A stretch of DNA of 64,000 nucleotides from Planctopirus ephydatiae (GTDB lineage: Bacteria > Planctomycetota > Planctomycetia > Planctomycetales > Planctomycetaceae), in the NCBI RefSeq assembly GCF_007752345.1, contig NZ_CP036299.1, positions 4,808,001 through 4,872,000 on the forward strand. The letters are read 5' to 3'. Position 1 is the stretch's first letter; every line of letters begins with the position of its first letter. The notes under the pieces are model-generated. The model saw only the letters and a list, made by a program, of their open reading frames with translations, made no database searches and was not told the origin of the DNA. This document shows, one piece after another, positions 9,055 to 19,228 of the stretch. Made by a program: the position numbers and the translations under genes.

Positions 9055-9995
9055 CTAAGTGTTGCCTCGCCTATCGATTGCCAGTTCTGGTGGCTTGTCA
9101 CACGATTCTGATGCGGCTCCGCCTCAAATCACTGCGAATTCTACCGGCTGACACGCCCCAGCGGGTCGCTCCTGGCCACAGTAGCTCGCTCTCCAAACCA
9201 TTAGGAGACACGCTACATCATTCGTTTGCAATCCCCCATGCTCGAAAAGAATACGATCGGTCGGAATTGCTGTCGGCACTGTCGGCGTTTGGAACTATTC
9301 ACTGTGGGCGTTTGTAACGATGAGGTGGTCCATGGACGGACATGCAACCTCCCAAATGCCGCAAAAGCACGTGCAGCACCATCAACTTCATCCCCTGCAC
9401 GGAGCCCCACGCAAGGCCTTTGACGACTGCTGAAATCACTTCGAATGCAAGTATACATTTGTTATTTATTCGGCGCAGAACAATGCACTTCGAACGAGAC
9501 TCATGTTCCGTGGCATCAAATTTTTCAGAGGCGAGATTCCCGACTCTCAGCGATTGCTTCAACAACGATTTGCTCGGCGCTGAAAACAAATTCTGCCAGC
9601 CAACTGGGAGGACAATCCCGACAAACTTGCCCTAGGCGGCACAGCTTAACTGTATTCGAGTTGAAAAGCCGTAGAACACGAACAGAACGTTAGCACCACA
9701 AAACCAACAATAACAGCACTTTACGACACAAAAAGCCCACCCAATCGGAGTGAAACTCAACCGAAGAGGGTCGGTAGTCGTAGCGAAATCCCAAGCGTTG
9801 AGCTTTCCAGATACGACCGACGCAACTGTCAGAAATGCGCGAACGAATCTGCACGAAGCAGTCGATAAGAAAGCAAGGTTCAGCAAGGAGAGCCGCGTAG
9901 ACCCGCAATGGCCGTAGTCAGGATGACCAATGAGCCGCACAGGTTTGCTCGACCAGCATGATTTCAAACCGGTTGGCCGATTGGAGAGTACAGTG
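9055..9995 (+). other. Long non-coding spacer between exporter genes
   Basis: About 940 bases separate the divergent membrane fusion protein and outer-membrane protein genes. All frames here are short or low-quality on both strands, and none shows a recognisable domain. It probably contains the two divergent promoters. A frame continues upstream of the efflux gene to an ATG at 9930, but no protein motif supports it. I see no RNA gene here. Confidence 0.5.
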
Positions 9996-12083
9996 ATGGA
10001 TCACACACGTATCGGCATCTTGGCCTGGTTTGGTCGCTGGCTACCCGCTATTCGTCCGAGCGGTCGTCTTTTGTGCCGCATTCAAAGGCGCTTCAGCCTT
10101 TTCGTGAGGCAGTCTGGGGGCAGATGCCTGGCGACAGCGAGCTTGCTCGGAATGTTGACCCCCACACCCATCGCCGCTCAGGAAGAGCGGCCCTGGAAAC
10201 TGATTCTGCCCGAGCAACGCAGCATTCAACTTCAGACGCCGCCGCAGATTCCGGTCGATGTCCCTATGGGTGGCCCTCCCACAACAGTCACGTCGCCTGG
10301 TGAAAGGGTGGAGTGGCTGCTGTCGCTCGACGAAGCCATTCACATTGCAATCCAGAATTCCGAAGCCATCCGCGTTGCTGGCGGGGCCAGTGTTCGTGTC
10401 ACCGGGCAAACCATCTACGATGTGGCGATTGCCAATACAAAGATTGACGCCGAACGAGCCCAATTCGATCCGACACTGGGGATCGACAACACCTTCGTGC
10501 GACAGGACATCCCCACTGCTGGCCTGATTGTTCCGAATCCTCGTCAGCGGAGAATCAGCGGATTCACAAGAGACGGCTACAATCACGCCACCGGAATAGA
10601 AAAACTCAATCCGCTAGGGGGCCTAACGCGATTTGACATTGAAACGAACGTCCAGAGAACCAAACCAACAATCGCGCAGCTCAATCCACTAACCACGACA
10701 CGTGCGGGTGTCAGCTATGTGCAGCCGCTGCTGCTGGGGGCGGGACAGGACGTCACGATGGCTCCCATTCGCATCGCACAATTGGAAACCGATCGGACGT
10801 TCTTTCAGTTCAAAAACAGCGTCCAAGACATGGTGCATGCGGTGATCCAAGCCTATTGGAGATTGGCAGCCGCGCGAATCACTGTCTGGGCGACAGAAAA
10901 GCAGGTCGAACAAAGTCGCTTCGCCTCCGAACGGGCCGAGGCACGAATGCGAGCCGGGCTCGCCGATTCAGCCGAGGTCTCACAAACTCGGTTGGCCTAC
11001 TACAACTTTCGTTCAGCTCAGATCGTCGCGAAGAATGCTCAGCTCGACACGGAGAATCTGCTTCGAAACCTCCTCTTCCTTCCTCCCGAGTCGGAGACGG
11101 AGATTATCCCCAGCACGGCCCTGCATACCGAAACGATGAATTTCGAATGGAACGAATTGCTGGCCATCGTTGAAGAATGTCGACCCGATCTGCAGGAGTT
11201 ACGAACGACCGTTCTCGCGGATAATCAACGCATCATCCTCGCCAAGTCACAGGCTTTGCCCCAATTGAACCTGGTTAGTGCCTATGGTTGGACGAACACG
11301 CAGGGGGAGCAGCGAAACCGCAATGGCGTCGTTTCCAACTTCAACGCCAGCGGCAGCCGCTACACCGACTGGACATTGGGCGTTAACTTTGACATGCCAT
11401 TGGGTCTGCGCGAGGGTCGCGCTAACGTCCGTGGTCAAGAGTTGAACTATGCCCGCGATCTTGCCAATCTTCGAACACGGTCTCATACCGCTGTTCACGA
11501 CGTTGCCTCAGCAGTGCGAGCAGTCGACCGGAACTACGCCGAATACCAGTCTTATCGTATGGCTCGAGAGGCCGCGGCGCTCAATCTGGAGCAGCAGCGC
11601 ATTGAGTATGACAACGGGCGTACAATTTTTCTGAATCTACTCTTGGCGATTTCGGATTGGGGAACTTCCGTCAGCCAGGAAATCGATGCCCTTTCGCGTT
11701 TCAACACAGAACTCGCCAACCTCGAACGGCAAACCGGTACCATTCTTGAAACGCATGCAATCTATTTCGAGCAGGAAAAGATGCGAACAACGGGGCCTCT
11801 CGGGCCTCATCATCCGGTGGACTATCCACGTGACTTGCGACCAACTCCCAATGCGCCTCGCTATGGTGCGGAGCCCACACCACCTGAGAAAAAATATTTT
11901 GACGAAGATAGTATACCAACGACTGAACCGACTTTGGACCCCACCGAAACTGGCAAAGCTTCGGTCGATCCGCCCACCAAGTCAGGGTGGGCGGCATCAC
12001 TGACTGATACCATTACCGGACGGCGCTTCCGACAGAAAAACTCCGCCGATCGCTCCCGTGCCACCAGCGAGGAAATTCCCTAA
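9996..12083 (+). CDS. Outer-membrane efflux protein, TolC family
   Basis: This protein has about 695 residues. A signal-peptide-like stretch (CLATASLLGMLTPTPIAAQ) ends near residue 63. Two outer-membrane-efflux repeats follow: long amphipathic helices such as VQDMVHAVIQAYWRLAAARI and SHTAVHDVASAVRAVDRNYA, with beta segments ending in LGVNFDMPLGLREGRA. A Pro-rich, low-complexity C-terminal tail of about 90 residues is an addition beyond the TolC core. The ATG at 9996 has GGAGAG seven bases upstream and is preferred over the ATG at 9930. It is divergent from the MacA/permease/ATPase operon and most likely forms its outer-membrane exit duct. Confidence 0.9.
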   Translation: MDHTRIGILAWFGRWLPAIRPSGRLLCRIQRRFSLFVRQSGGRCLATASLLGMLTPTPIAAQEERPWKLILPEQRSIQLQTPPQIPVDVPMGGPPTTVTSPGERVEWLLSLDEAIHIAIQNSEAIRVAGGASVRVTGQTIYDVAIANTKIDAERAQFDPTLGIDNTFVRQDIPTAGLIVPNPRQRRISGFTRDGYNHATGIEKLNPLGGLTRFDIETNVQRTKPTIAQLNPLTTTRAGVSYVQPLLLGAGQDVTMAPIRIAQLETDRTFFQFKNSVQDMVHAVIQAYWRLAAARITVWATEKQVEQSRFASERAEARMRAGLADSAEVSQTRLAYYNFRSAQIVAKNAQLDTENLLRNLLFLPPESETEIIPSTALHTETMNFEWNELLAIVEECRPDLQELRTTVLADNQRIILAKSQALPQLNLVSAYGWTNTQGEQRNRNGVVSNFNASGSRYTDWTLGVNFDMPLGLREGRANVRGQELNYARDLANLRTRSHTAVHDVASAVRAVDRNYAEYQSYRMAREAAALNLEQQRIEYDNGRTIFLNLLLAISDWGTSVSQEIDALSRFNTELANLERQTGTILETHAIYFEQEKMRTTGPLGPHHPVDYPRDLRPTPNAPRYGAEPTPPEKKYFDEDSIPTTEPTLDPTETGKASVDPPTKSGWAASLTDTITGRRFRQKNSADRSRATSEEIP

Positions 12084-12668
12084 CAGTACGAATCAAGACT
12101 CCCGACACACAAAGATGTCGAGTGGCTACAGCGCAATTTCATCGACGACCCGCCCATCAGGCCTCGTTTCAACAGTGAACTCGACCGCTGATTCTCGTAA
12201 TACACAGGGTTACCACCCTAGCTGTATGATGCCGAATTGGATGAACGGGCGTTGCGTAAGGGGTTACTAGCGGCTGCCCAAGCTCCAGAGACTGCTTCCT
12301 GCGGAGTTCCTGCAGGATTCATTCACCCAATCACGGCCAGACTCCCATTTCCTGCCAATATTTCAACCGTTGGCGGGCCGTCTCGTTGGAGCAGCGCCTA
12401 TCAATTCAGGGAAGCTCGGTCAGCAACATTCGGTGCCCAGCACGAATCAGATCACCCAAAGCATGACCTCATGAGTAGTGGACGCTCTGACGCCCCAAGG
12501 ACCCGGCCAAGACCGTTCAGGAAGCATCCTCGCGACAGTCCGGAGGACGGTATCCGGCCCATGAGAAGCCATGATTGCCTCAGAGAAAGGTGAAGGTCTG
12601 CTTTCACCTTTCTGAACCCCATTCCCATGGCATCTCTCGGATGTTTTGATGTCCTGTCTCCGCAGGCT
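12084..12668. other. Convergent intergenic region
   Basis: These 585 bases lie between the converging efflux protein and thioesterase genes. I see no credible coding frame. A strong hairpin at 12584-12613, listed separately, is the only structured element noticed. Confidence 0.5.
12584..12613. terminator. Perfect hairpin, probable bidirectional terminator
   Basis: AGAAAGGTGAA pairs with TTCACCTTTCT, an 11-bp perfect stem around an 8-base loop. It lies between two converging genes, 56 bases past the thioesterase stop. Each outer flank lacks a long T tract, so terminator function is inferred from position and stem quality. Confidence 0.5.
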
Positions 12669-13436
12669 CTAGCTCAGGGCAGGCAATTCCTTCCGCACGA
12701 TGTTGATTAGCGGTGTATGGGCTGTTCGCAGGAAGAGGTGCTGGCCATCGATCACGTGAAAGTTGAAGCTGCCACTCGTCTGGCGGCGCCATCCGATCAT
12801 CTGATTCCACGGCGCAATTTTGTCGCCGCGTCCGACAAACGCCGTGATGGGACACTCCAATGGCGACTCGGTCGTGTAACGATAGCCTTCAATCGCTTCG
12901 AGGTCGGCCCGAAGCGTCGGCAAAAGCAGGTCTTGCCATTCAAGATTGGCGAGCGGCTTGTCCATTTCTCCGCCCGTTTCTCGCAGCCAGTGAAGTAATT
13001 CTTCGTTGCCAAGTTGTGAGACGCTCTGGCGAAATAGTGAGATTTCCGGGGAACAGAAGGCCGCGACAATAAGCTTGCTGGGCAATGGACTGCCTCGCCG
13101 TCGCAACTGACGAGTCACCTCAAAGGCCAGTAAGGCCCCAAAACTGTGACCGAAGAAAACAAACGGACGGTCAAGCCAAGGCAACAACTGTGTCGTGACT
13201 TGCCCTGCAAGATCAACAAGGCCCCTGCAGGCAGCCTCCGCCAAACGATTTTCTCGACCGGGAAGCTGAATAGGACAAACTTGCCAAGCAGATGGCAGGC
13301 TGGACTGCCATCGATTGAAAAGGCTTGCACCGCCCCCGGCGAACGGCCAGCAGAATAGTCGCCCCAGCGCATCACCGTGCGGACTGGGAGAAAACCAAGG
13401 CTCAGCGGAGTCCGATACACCTGGTGAAGAACTCAT
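12669..13436 (-). CDS. Type II thioesterase (alpha/beta hydrolase)
   Basis: This 255-residue editing/release thioesterase is of the kind found with PKS and NRPS pathways. The N-terminal RLFCWPFAGGGASLF oxyanion-hole segment is the family signature. The nucleophile Ser lies in FFGHSFGALLAFE (GHSFG), and the catalytic His in IDGQHLFLR near the C-terminus. A central Asp is expected in FVGRGDKIAP. Such enzymes remove aberrant acyl groups from carrier proteins or release products. Its place beside KS, ACP and dehydratase genes supports pathway membership. It starts at the ATG at 13436 and is followed on the same strand by no close gene; the MaoC gene lies 73 bases upstream. Confidence 0.92.
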   Translation of the reverse strand: MSSSPGVSDSAEPWFSPSPHGDALGRLFCWPFAGGGASLFNRWQSSLPSAWQVCPIQLPGRENRLAEAACRGLVDLAGQVTTQLLPWLDRPFVFFGHSFGALLAFEVTRQLRRRGSPLPSKLIVAAFCSPEISLFRQSVSQLGNEELLHWLRETGGEMDKPLANLEWQDLLLPTLRADLEAIEGYRYTTESPLECPITAFVGRGDKIAPWNQMIGWRRQTSGSFNFHVIDGQHLFLRTAHTPLINIVRKELPALS

Positions 13437-13509
13437 ATCAAGGCCCGCCCAATCGATTAGTCACCTTCGGATCGTTGGCATCCGCAAACTATCCGCGAAT
13501 ACACGGCAT

Positions 13510-13983
13510 TCACACGACAGCAGAGGCGTCCAATCGTTTTCGCGGAACTGCGAACTTGGCGCGCGTAGTTAACACCGCTTCTTGACGCTGATTGACCATC
13601 TTGATCCGCACAGTCACTAATCCGCTCTGGGCATTCACGGGTTTCATTTCGATTGTTTCCGCATGCATTCTGAGGGTGTCACCAATCCTCGTAGGATTCA
13701 CAAACCGAACCTGCTCAAGACCGACAAACACAATATTCTTGAGCGGTAGCAATTCATACCCGACCACGCGGAAAAGCAGTCCACTGCTGATCGAAAGTAT
13801 CAGCAGCCCGTGTGCGATCCGCTCCCCGAAAGGATGCTCGCTCATAAACTCGGCGTTACAGTGGATTGGGTTCCAATCCCCCGTGAGCGCAGCATACGCG
13901 ACAATGTCGGCCTCAGTGATTGTTCGACCATCCGAAATGGCCTTTTCGCCGACGCGACAATCCTCATACATCTGTCTTTGCAT
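13510..13983 (-). CDS. MaoC-like dehydratase / (R)-specific enoyl hydratase
   Basis: This hot-dog-fold protein has about 157 residues from the ATG at 13983 (the frame is open to 14022). The catalytic motif is AALTGDWNPIHCNAEF followed by FGERIAHGLLILSISSGLL; the Asp and His of the D-x-N-P-I-H element are present. Family members hydrate or dehydrate 3-hydroxyacyl-CoA/ACP, so this is a candidate dehydratase for the reducing cycle. The SDR at 19229 would act as ketoreductase and the MDR at 23122 as enoyl reductase. It is transcribed towards the thioesterase with a 73-base gap, consistent with one operon. Confidence 0.9.
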   Translation of the reverse strand: MQRQMYEDCRVGEKAISDGRTITEADIVAYAALTGDWNPIHCNAEFMSEHPFGERIAHGLLILSISSGLLFRVVGYELLPLKNIVFVGLEQVRFVNPTRIGDTLRMHAETIEMKPVNAQSGLVTVRIKMVNQRQEAVLTTRAKFAVPRKRLDASAVV

Positions 13984-14071
13984 GGTTAACCCATGGCTCC
14001 ATACCAGACGACACATAACCACCTAGCGAACACTTCTGCCAGAGGAACTCCCCTCGTTCTCTGAAAAGCCA

Positions 14072-15064
14072 TTATGTGATGTACTTATGATATCGCATGC
14101 TCTTCTCGAAACTCCTCAGCAGTCGTGACTCCCACTCCTCAACTTCAGGAAGCAACCGCGTCGGTCGTGGCTGAATCCACTCACCATAGTCGACACCACT
14201 CGACGATGTCGCCTGAACAAACGAGAGAATAGACTGCATGACCTGCTCGGGATGGTCACAAAGATCCTCGTATCTCACCGACACATAGCTGTCGGTGGGC
14301 AACTCGGCAATCCTATCAACAAACTCACATCTCGCCTTCTCACCGGAGGAAGCCAAGTGCCGCATCCCAAGCCTCCAACGATTGTTCGGTGATGTGGCCC
14401 ACTTGACAAGCCTTTGCACGAACTTGCTTTTATGGAGAGTCTGCAGAAATCCGGGAGCGTCGACCAAGAACTTCACATAGGCATTTCCCGACTGTTGATT
14501 CGTCTGCATCGCCTTCAACTGCGAGTTCAGGATATGAATCGGATGACGGTGAATAAACACGAATCGAGCATTGGGCAGAACAGACTTGATAAATCGAAAG
14601 TTGGAGAAATCCCAAGGATTCTTTAGCAGCAGTGGTTTTGATGGATCCTCGACCTCCTGAATGGTTCTGCAGAAATCGAGGAACACGCCGAGGTTTGACC
14701 GTTTGAGTTTGGGGGACGCCGTCTTCCGGAACAGATGCATGCCATACTCTTCCGGCATTCCCGGTTCCAACGGCATGTTGTCGATAACGCGGGTTGAAAT
14801 ATCCCACGATGCGAAAATATCACTCAATTCCTGCTGAGCACCGGCCATTGCCCCTTCCGCGTGCAGAGCACGCAGTCGATCGCTATAGAGGACATGGAAC
14901 GCCGTGGTGATATTGAAACACCCCGTCAGACCGAGCAACTTATAAAGAATCGTTGTGCCCGAACGGTGTTCGCCAAGAATAAAAATCGGTCGCAGTTCCG
15001 CACTCGGTGATGCGGCCTCAAGTATTCCGAGCGATTTACTGCTCACAGGGGAGTTACCATTCAT
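14072..15064 (-). CDS. Sulfotransferase 1
   Basis: This 330-residue PAPS-dependent sulfotransferase-family protein has a 5'-phosphosulfate loop, FILGEHRSGTTILYKLL, near residues 28-44. The 3'-phosphate region is ARFVFIHRHPIHILNS, near residues 165-180. It would transfer sulfate to a hydroxyl, probably on a lipid or sugar, in the cytoplasm. It is clearly paralogous to the interrupted gene at 16520-17587; the two align without gaps for at least 54 residues from RSGTT. It lies between the MaoC and glycosyltransferase genes on the same strand. The acceptor is unknown. Confidence 0.88.
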   Translation of the reverse strand: MNGNSPVSSKSLGILEAASPSAELRPIFILGEHRSGTTILYKLLGLTGCFNITTAFHVLYSDRLRALHAEGAMAGAQQELSDIFASWDISTRVIDNMPLEPGMPEEYGMHLFRKTASPKLKRSNLGVFLDFCRTIQEVEDPSKPLLLKNPWDFSNFRFIKSVLPNARFVFIHRHPIHILNSQLKAMQTNQQSGNAYVKFLVDAPGFLQTLHKSKFVQRLVKWATSPNNRWRLGMRHLASSGEKARCEFVDRIAELPTDSYVSVRYEDLCDHPEQVMQSILSFVQATSSSGVDYGEWIQPRPTRLLPEVEEWESRLLRSFEKSMRYHKYIT

Positions 15065-15185
15065 ATCCTGACCCTTAACGACAAACTCAAATCAGTCAGC
15101 GAGACCTGACTTTCAAGACGCGATTTAGGTGTAACACAATCAATCGAGGCCCTGAATCCCCCACAAACTCCCGAATCACTCCGAA

Positions 15186-16403
15186 TCACTTCCCACCAGC
15201 AATTCGAGACCGATTTGCATGATGAAGAATCTCGTTCATAATCACTTCGGCGGCACGTGGTGGACCACCGGCAAGTTGGTAGACCTGCTTCATAGTCAAG
15301 GCTGCTTTTTTGAGACGATCATCGCTGAGTGCAGCTAACGTTCGACGGCGGAGCGAATCGGGCTTGAGATCACTGTCCTTCAAAATCGCTCCGGCCCCTG
15401 TCCGCACAACACAACCGGCGTTGTAAGCATGCTCGGGATTCTGAGTCCACATTAACAGAGGCACACCAAAATGGAGGCTCTCGTTCACGCTTCCCAGCCC
15501 TCCATGACTGATGAACAAGTCAGCACACTTGAGAATCTCGATCTGAGGCATAAAATTGCGAACCACAAAATTGGCCGGAATCGGCCCCAGATCGGATATC
15601 GCCGTTCGCTTACCAATCGACATGTACACCGTCACATTGCAATCCTTAAAGGATTGAATGCACGCACGGTAGAAGCCAGGTGCGTCGTCAACAACCGTCC
15701 CGAGAGACACATACACCAACGGCCGATCACCTGAAGTAATCGACAGATCCGATACTGTCGCTGGCTCGACGACGGATGGGCCGACAAATATATAGGAGGC
15801 ATCGGGCTGATTCGGATGCCGCAGGAACTCTCGACAGGTGAAGACGATGTTCTTCTCAGCCGTATTTGTCAGCAGATCCAGAAAGCCAAGCTTCTTGAGT
15901 TGAAAGCGCTTTTTCAACTGACCCCGGGCCTTGAGGAACTGGAAATACATCCGCACATCGAGTAATTCCATCAGCAGATACCGGAGATGAACTGACGGCT
16001 TTCCGCCGCCCACCATCCCGAGCACTGTGCAAAACAGGGAGACTGCGGGAATCCCCAGGATGTCGGCCACGAAGCGGCCCCATGGACAAACACGATCAAA
16101 CAGAATCAGATCGTAGTTCTCATCGCGGAGAGGCTCGATCGCATTGGGGAGCCACGCCGAGCTCTGCTGCAGAACCAGCCCGGCAAGACCGATGAGCGAT
16201 TTGGGAAGCTTATCAACAGGATGATCGACCAGCCTCGGTACGACGCGGACATCAGCCCCAGTCGCGTCCCTGACGCGCTCTGCGTACTCTTCACTGATAT
16301 AGTAATGAACGGCCTCACCCTGTTCCACAAGCTGCTTGACAACCGGAAGCGTCGGGCTGATGTGTCCCCAGGCGGGAATCGTAAAGACTGCGATTTTCGC
16401 CAT
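15186..16403 (-). CDS. Glycosyltransferase, GT1/UGT family
   Basis: This GT-B-fold protein has 405 residues from the ATG at 16403, where MAKIAVFTIPAWGHISPTLP gives the expected first strand and the GHxxP motif. The C-terminal nucleotide-sugar-binding region has VYVSLGTVVDD, then FMPQIEILKCADLFISHGG and GVPLLMWTQNPEH, typical of macrolide/flavonoid/sterol glucosyltransferases. These enzymes attach a sugar to small hydrophobic aglycones. With the sulfotransferases on either side, a glycosylated and sulfated product is plausible. The longer frame to 16466 has no supporting homology. Confidence 0.92.
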   Translation of the reverse strand: MAKIAVFTIPAWGHISPTLPVVKQLVEQGEAVHYYISEEYAERVRDATGADVRVVPRLVDHPVDKLPKSLIGLAGLVLQQSSAWLPNAIEPLRDENYDLILFDRVCPWGRFVADILGIPAVSLFCTVLGMVGGGKPSVHLRYLLMELLDVRMYFQFLKARGQLKKRFQLKKLGFLDLLTNTAEKNIVFTCREFLRHPNQPDASYIFVGPSVVEPATVSDLSITSGDRPLVYVSLGTVVDDAPGFYRACIQSFKDCNVTVYMSIGKRTAISDLGPIPANFVVRNFMPQIEILKCADLFISHGGLGSVNESLHFGVPLLMWTQNPEHAYNAGCVVRTGAGAILKDSDLKPDSLRRRTLAALSDDRLKKAALTMKQVYQLAGGPPRAAEVIMNEILHHANRSRIAGGK

Positions 16404-16519
16404 GACACCACTCTCAAAAAGGCAACTCAGCCACGTTCGGCCAACTGTTACGGCAAATTCCCACACAATGCAAGCAGTGTATCATAGCACCACTGCAAAT
16501 TATTCAAACCCGTACGAAA

Positions 16520-17587
16520 TTAAACCTCTTCGTCAAATCCAACCAGATCCCTCGTCTTCTGAAACAACCGCAGCAGATATTCCTGACGCTTCTGAATGTC
16601 CGGCAACAACTCAAATTTTCGAGGTTGAGTATAAGGATTGAGGTTAACATCCGCAGGACAAGTCTCGCCAACATGAGCCAGAATTCGCTGCACGTGCGAC
16701 TGAGCATCCACCATCAATTCCTCATACCCGACAAATATATAATCTTTCCGCTCAACAAATGGAAGATCCTTAAAGAGTTGTCCCTCGGCCACTTTCATCC
16801 GATGAATGAGCCAAGAATGCCCCGGATTAATTCCGAAGCAATCTGAAAAAGCACCTTTCATCAATCGCTTCACCACGGGTGATTCGGTGATTGAGTAACG
16901 CTTAGACATCATTAGCATCAGCTTATTCGCCTCGCCCTTCTGAAAAATCCTCAATTGAGAATCAAGAAGTCGCAATGGATGCCGAAAGAGGAAGACAAAC
17001 TTCGCGTTTGGGATCTTGCTTTTAATGAATAGAAAATTGCGATAATCAGGACAGCTTTTCAGGACCAGCGGAACCGATGGATCACTAACGTATTGAACCT
17101 TTTGACAAAACCTTACAAACGATTCCATATATCTCGAACGAAGCACTCCGTCCCCGTGGACAAATGCCAAATACAACACATAATCAATAGAAGTGTCAGC
17201 TCCAGCTGCAATATTGTCGATACCACGAGTCAGAACACCTCACCCTGAAAAGTCGCTATTGATCCTGCCTCTCTCCGATATTTCCAACCCCATTACACGA
17301 TCATGCAAGAGGCGGTTTCTATTCAGAACATGCTGTAACTTTACATAGTTTATACGCCTAGTCCGAGCGAGCAACTCGGAGAAAAGTGTTGTACCAGAAC
17401 GATAATCCGAGACAATGAAGAGTGGTGCAATATTTGTATCCCGCGAAAGCTTCTGGTAACCCTGATCGAGATCCGGGCCCCCGCTGACACGAACAAACGG
17501 GGACAAGAGTGATGCCACGAAGGCCGCTCGTGATTCAACAATCATGGGCTTCGCATTTGCTCCATTGCTCATAACTCCACGATCCAT
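16520..17587 (-). pseudogene. Sulfotransferase 2 with in-frame TGA stop
   Basis: Two open segments (16520-17239 and 17243-17587) lie in the same frame, separated only by TGA at 17240-17242. Joined, they match sulfotransferase 1 end to end: FIVSDYRSGTTLFSELL, then AKFVFLFRHPLRLLDS and FVGYEELMVDAQSHVQRIL. Counting from RSGTT, the stop falls at position 54, exactly opposite a Trp in sulfotransferase 1 (FASWDIST here FSG-stop-GVLT), so TGG to TGA is the simplest origin. No indel is needed. The likely start is ATG at 17587 or 17572, downstream of the 17634 stop of the preceding gene. It could be a recent pseudogene, a sequencing error, or a read-through gene. Confidence 0.85.
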
Positions 17588-17633
17588 TTTTCTCGCTTTG
17601 TTCGTCTTTTGATTAATTTTCGACAAGTTCAAA

Positions 17634-19094
17634 CTACTGGCCAGGAACTTCTGTCGAGGCCGATGGCATAGGCCGCGACGACTCTTCCAGAGAGCATAAC
17701 TCCTGAGATATCCCGTCGAGAATGAGTTCGCACACTTCAGGCTTTGCGAGGCTCTCCGTGGCACCCAGGGAAATCGTCACCGCACCGTTGAACTGGCTCA
17801 TAAAGAAACCCATCCCGGCGGCGCGGTATATCGAGACAGTCGCTAACGCATCGACGACCTTAACCCCATCGAATTCGGGAAACAACGGCGCCATCTCACC
17901 GGCATTGGCGAGTCCGCAGGCACGAACTAAGCCACGCAGCTGTGACCTTGTTCCCCACTTGAGCAATCGATGTACCCAGCCGAAAGGAACTGGCAGCAGG
18001 AGCCATCGGATCACTGGCATGGCCAATATCACACCCGGATAGTTAAGACCCAGAAGACGCTGCTTATGACTCCTCTTAAACTGCTCATTGATCACCTCAA
18101 CAACTTGCTCAAGGCTGGCATCGGCAGGTAGCGGCACAAACATCCGACTCGGGCCAGACAGATTCGCGACCGGAGACAACTCTCGCTCCTTCGCCGGGAG
18201 ATAGTTACGATGATCGACTGTCGTTCCTACACCCAGTCCTTCCTCTCCTGTTACTCCAATATGGCGACGAAGTGTCCGATACAACACAGCCAGCATGACG
18301 ACCGTCATGGTCGTTCGCTTTCGCTTAGCCAGTTTTGCGGCAGCGACACCCACATCTGGTTCGAGGCGACGAATGTAGTAATGGCCGCCATCTCGCCTTT
18401 CACCGACCTGATCAGCTTTCAGTAACCAGAGGTTGCGGGTCTTGCGCTGATTGGCCAGAAAGCTGCCGATCACTCTGAGACGATGACTGATGGGAAAATG
18501 GCGAATAACTTCACTGTGGTCTCGCGACCGAAGATTTACAGTTGGTGCGACATCGGGGCCAGTGCGGCCCTGCAGATAATTTTTGCTGACCATTGCAATG
18601 ATTTTCATCAGCGAGGGAGCGTCGCCGGCAACGTGATTCATTTTATAGCAGAGCGTATCTCGGTCGCCGCGAATGACCCGCACGTGAATCATCGGATCAA
18701 CGCGGGGATCCATCTCGGCTTCCAGAAACTCTGCCAGTTCGCGCTCGGGATAGACAGACTCGACAACGGTGCATAAATCCATACTCTCATGATCGTCACG
18801 GCGTTGCCAATATGGTCGATACCAATGCTCCACGAAACGGCAACCGAGAATCGGCTCGGCGACGACTACCATTCGCAGCGCCCTCTGCAGATGTGTAGCG
18901 TCGATCCTTCCGTCATAACGGACAATCACATGCACCTGTTGCGTATTCGCGTGCCCAACAAGGAACTGGCACATGTCAGCAAAGTTTGCCGGGAATCTCT
19001 GGGGACAAACTTGACGACCAAAACTCCACCTGGCCGAGGGTGAAAACTCGGCAACGGAAGACTCTGAGTTGGACAAAGTCGGCATCGGTTCCAT
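17634..19094 (-). CDS. Condensation-domain acyltransferase A (PapA/AATase-like)
   Basis: This stand-alone protein of about 486 residues belongs to the condensation-domain acyltransferase superfamily. The HHxxxDG motif appears as NHVAGDA in CYKMNHVAGDAPSL, keeping the second His and the Asp. A second conserved block is LGVGTTVDHRNYLPA followed by SPVANLSGPSRMFV. Family members esterify alcohols with acyl groups from carrier proteins or CoA; PapA proteins do this for mycobacterial lipids. It is strongly similar to the gene at 21353-22846 (shared CRFVEHWYRPYWQRRDD). The frame extends to 19115 through a GTG, but ATG at 19094 is preferred. Substrate is unknown. Confidence 0.82.
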   Translation of the reverse strand: MEPMPTLSNSESSVAEFSPSARWSFGRQVCPQRFPANFADMCQFLVGHANTQQVHVIVRYDGRIDATHLQRALRMVVVAEPILGCRFVEHWYRPYWQRRDDHESMDLCTVVESVYPERELAEFLEAEMDPRVDPMIHVRVIRGDRDTLCYKMNHVAGDAPSLMKIIAMVSKNYLQGRTGPDVAPTVNLRSRDHSEVIRHFPISHRLRVIGSFLANQRKTRNLWLLKADQVGERRDGGHYYIRRLEPDVGVAAAKLAKRKRTTMTVVMLAVLYRTLRRHIGVTGEEGLGVGTTVDHRNYLPAKERELSPVANLSGPSRMFVPLPADASLEQVVEVINEQFKRSHKQRLLGLNYPGVILAMPVIRWLLLPVPFGWVHRLLKWGTRSQLRGLVRACGLANAGEMAPLFPEFDGVKVVDALATVSIYRAAGMGFFMSQFNGAVTISLGATESLAKPEVCELILDGISQELCSLEESSRPMPSASTEVPGQ

Positions 19095-19228
19095 AGTAAA
19101 ATAAGCCCTTGACACATAGCAGCATACGCTCGCGTCAATTCATACAGTGCCACTGCGTTTTCGTCAATTAGGAGCAACGCCCACCTTGCAATAAACCACA
19201 TCAGAAATCGTATTACCTGGCATAACAC

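Noticed and set aside
9632-9967. 111-codon minus-strand frame in the exporter spacer
   Set aside because: It has many Cys/Trp in random-looking order, no start signal and overlaps the efflux-gene leader; no support.
17240-17242. Selenocysteine (TGA) in the sulfotransferase
   Set aside because: The position aligns with Trp, not Cys, in the adjacent paralogue. No SECIS-like hairpin was recognised immediately downstream.
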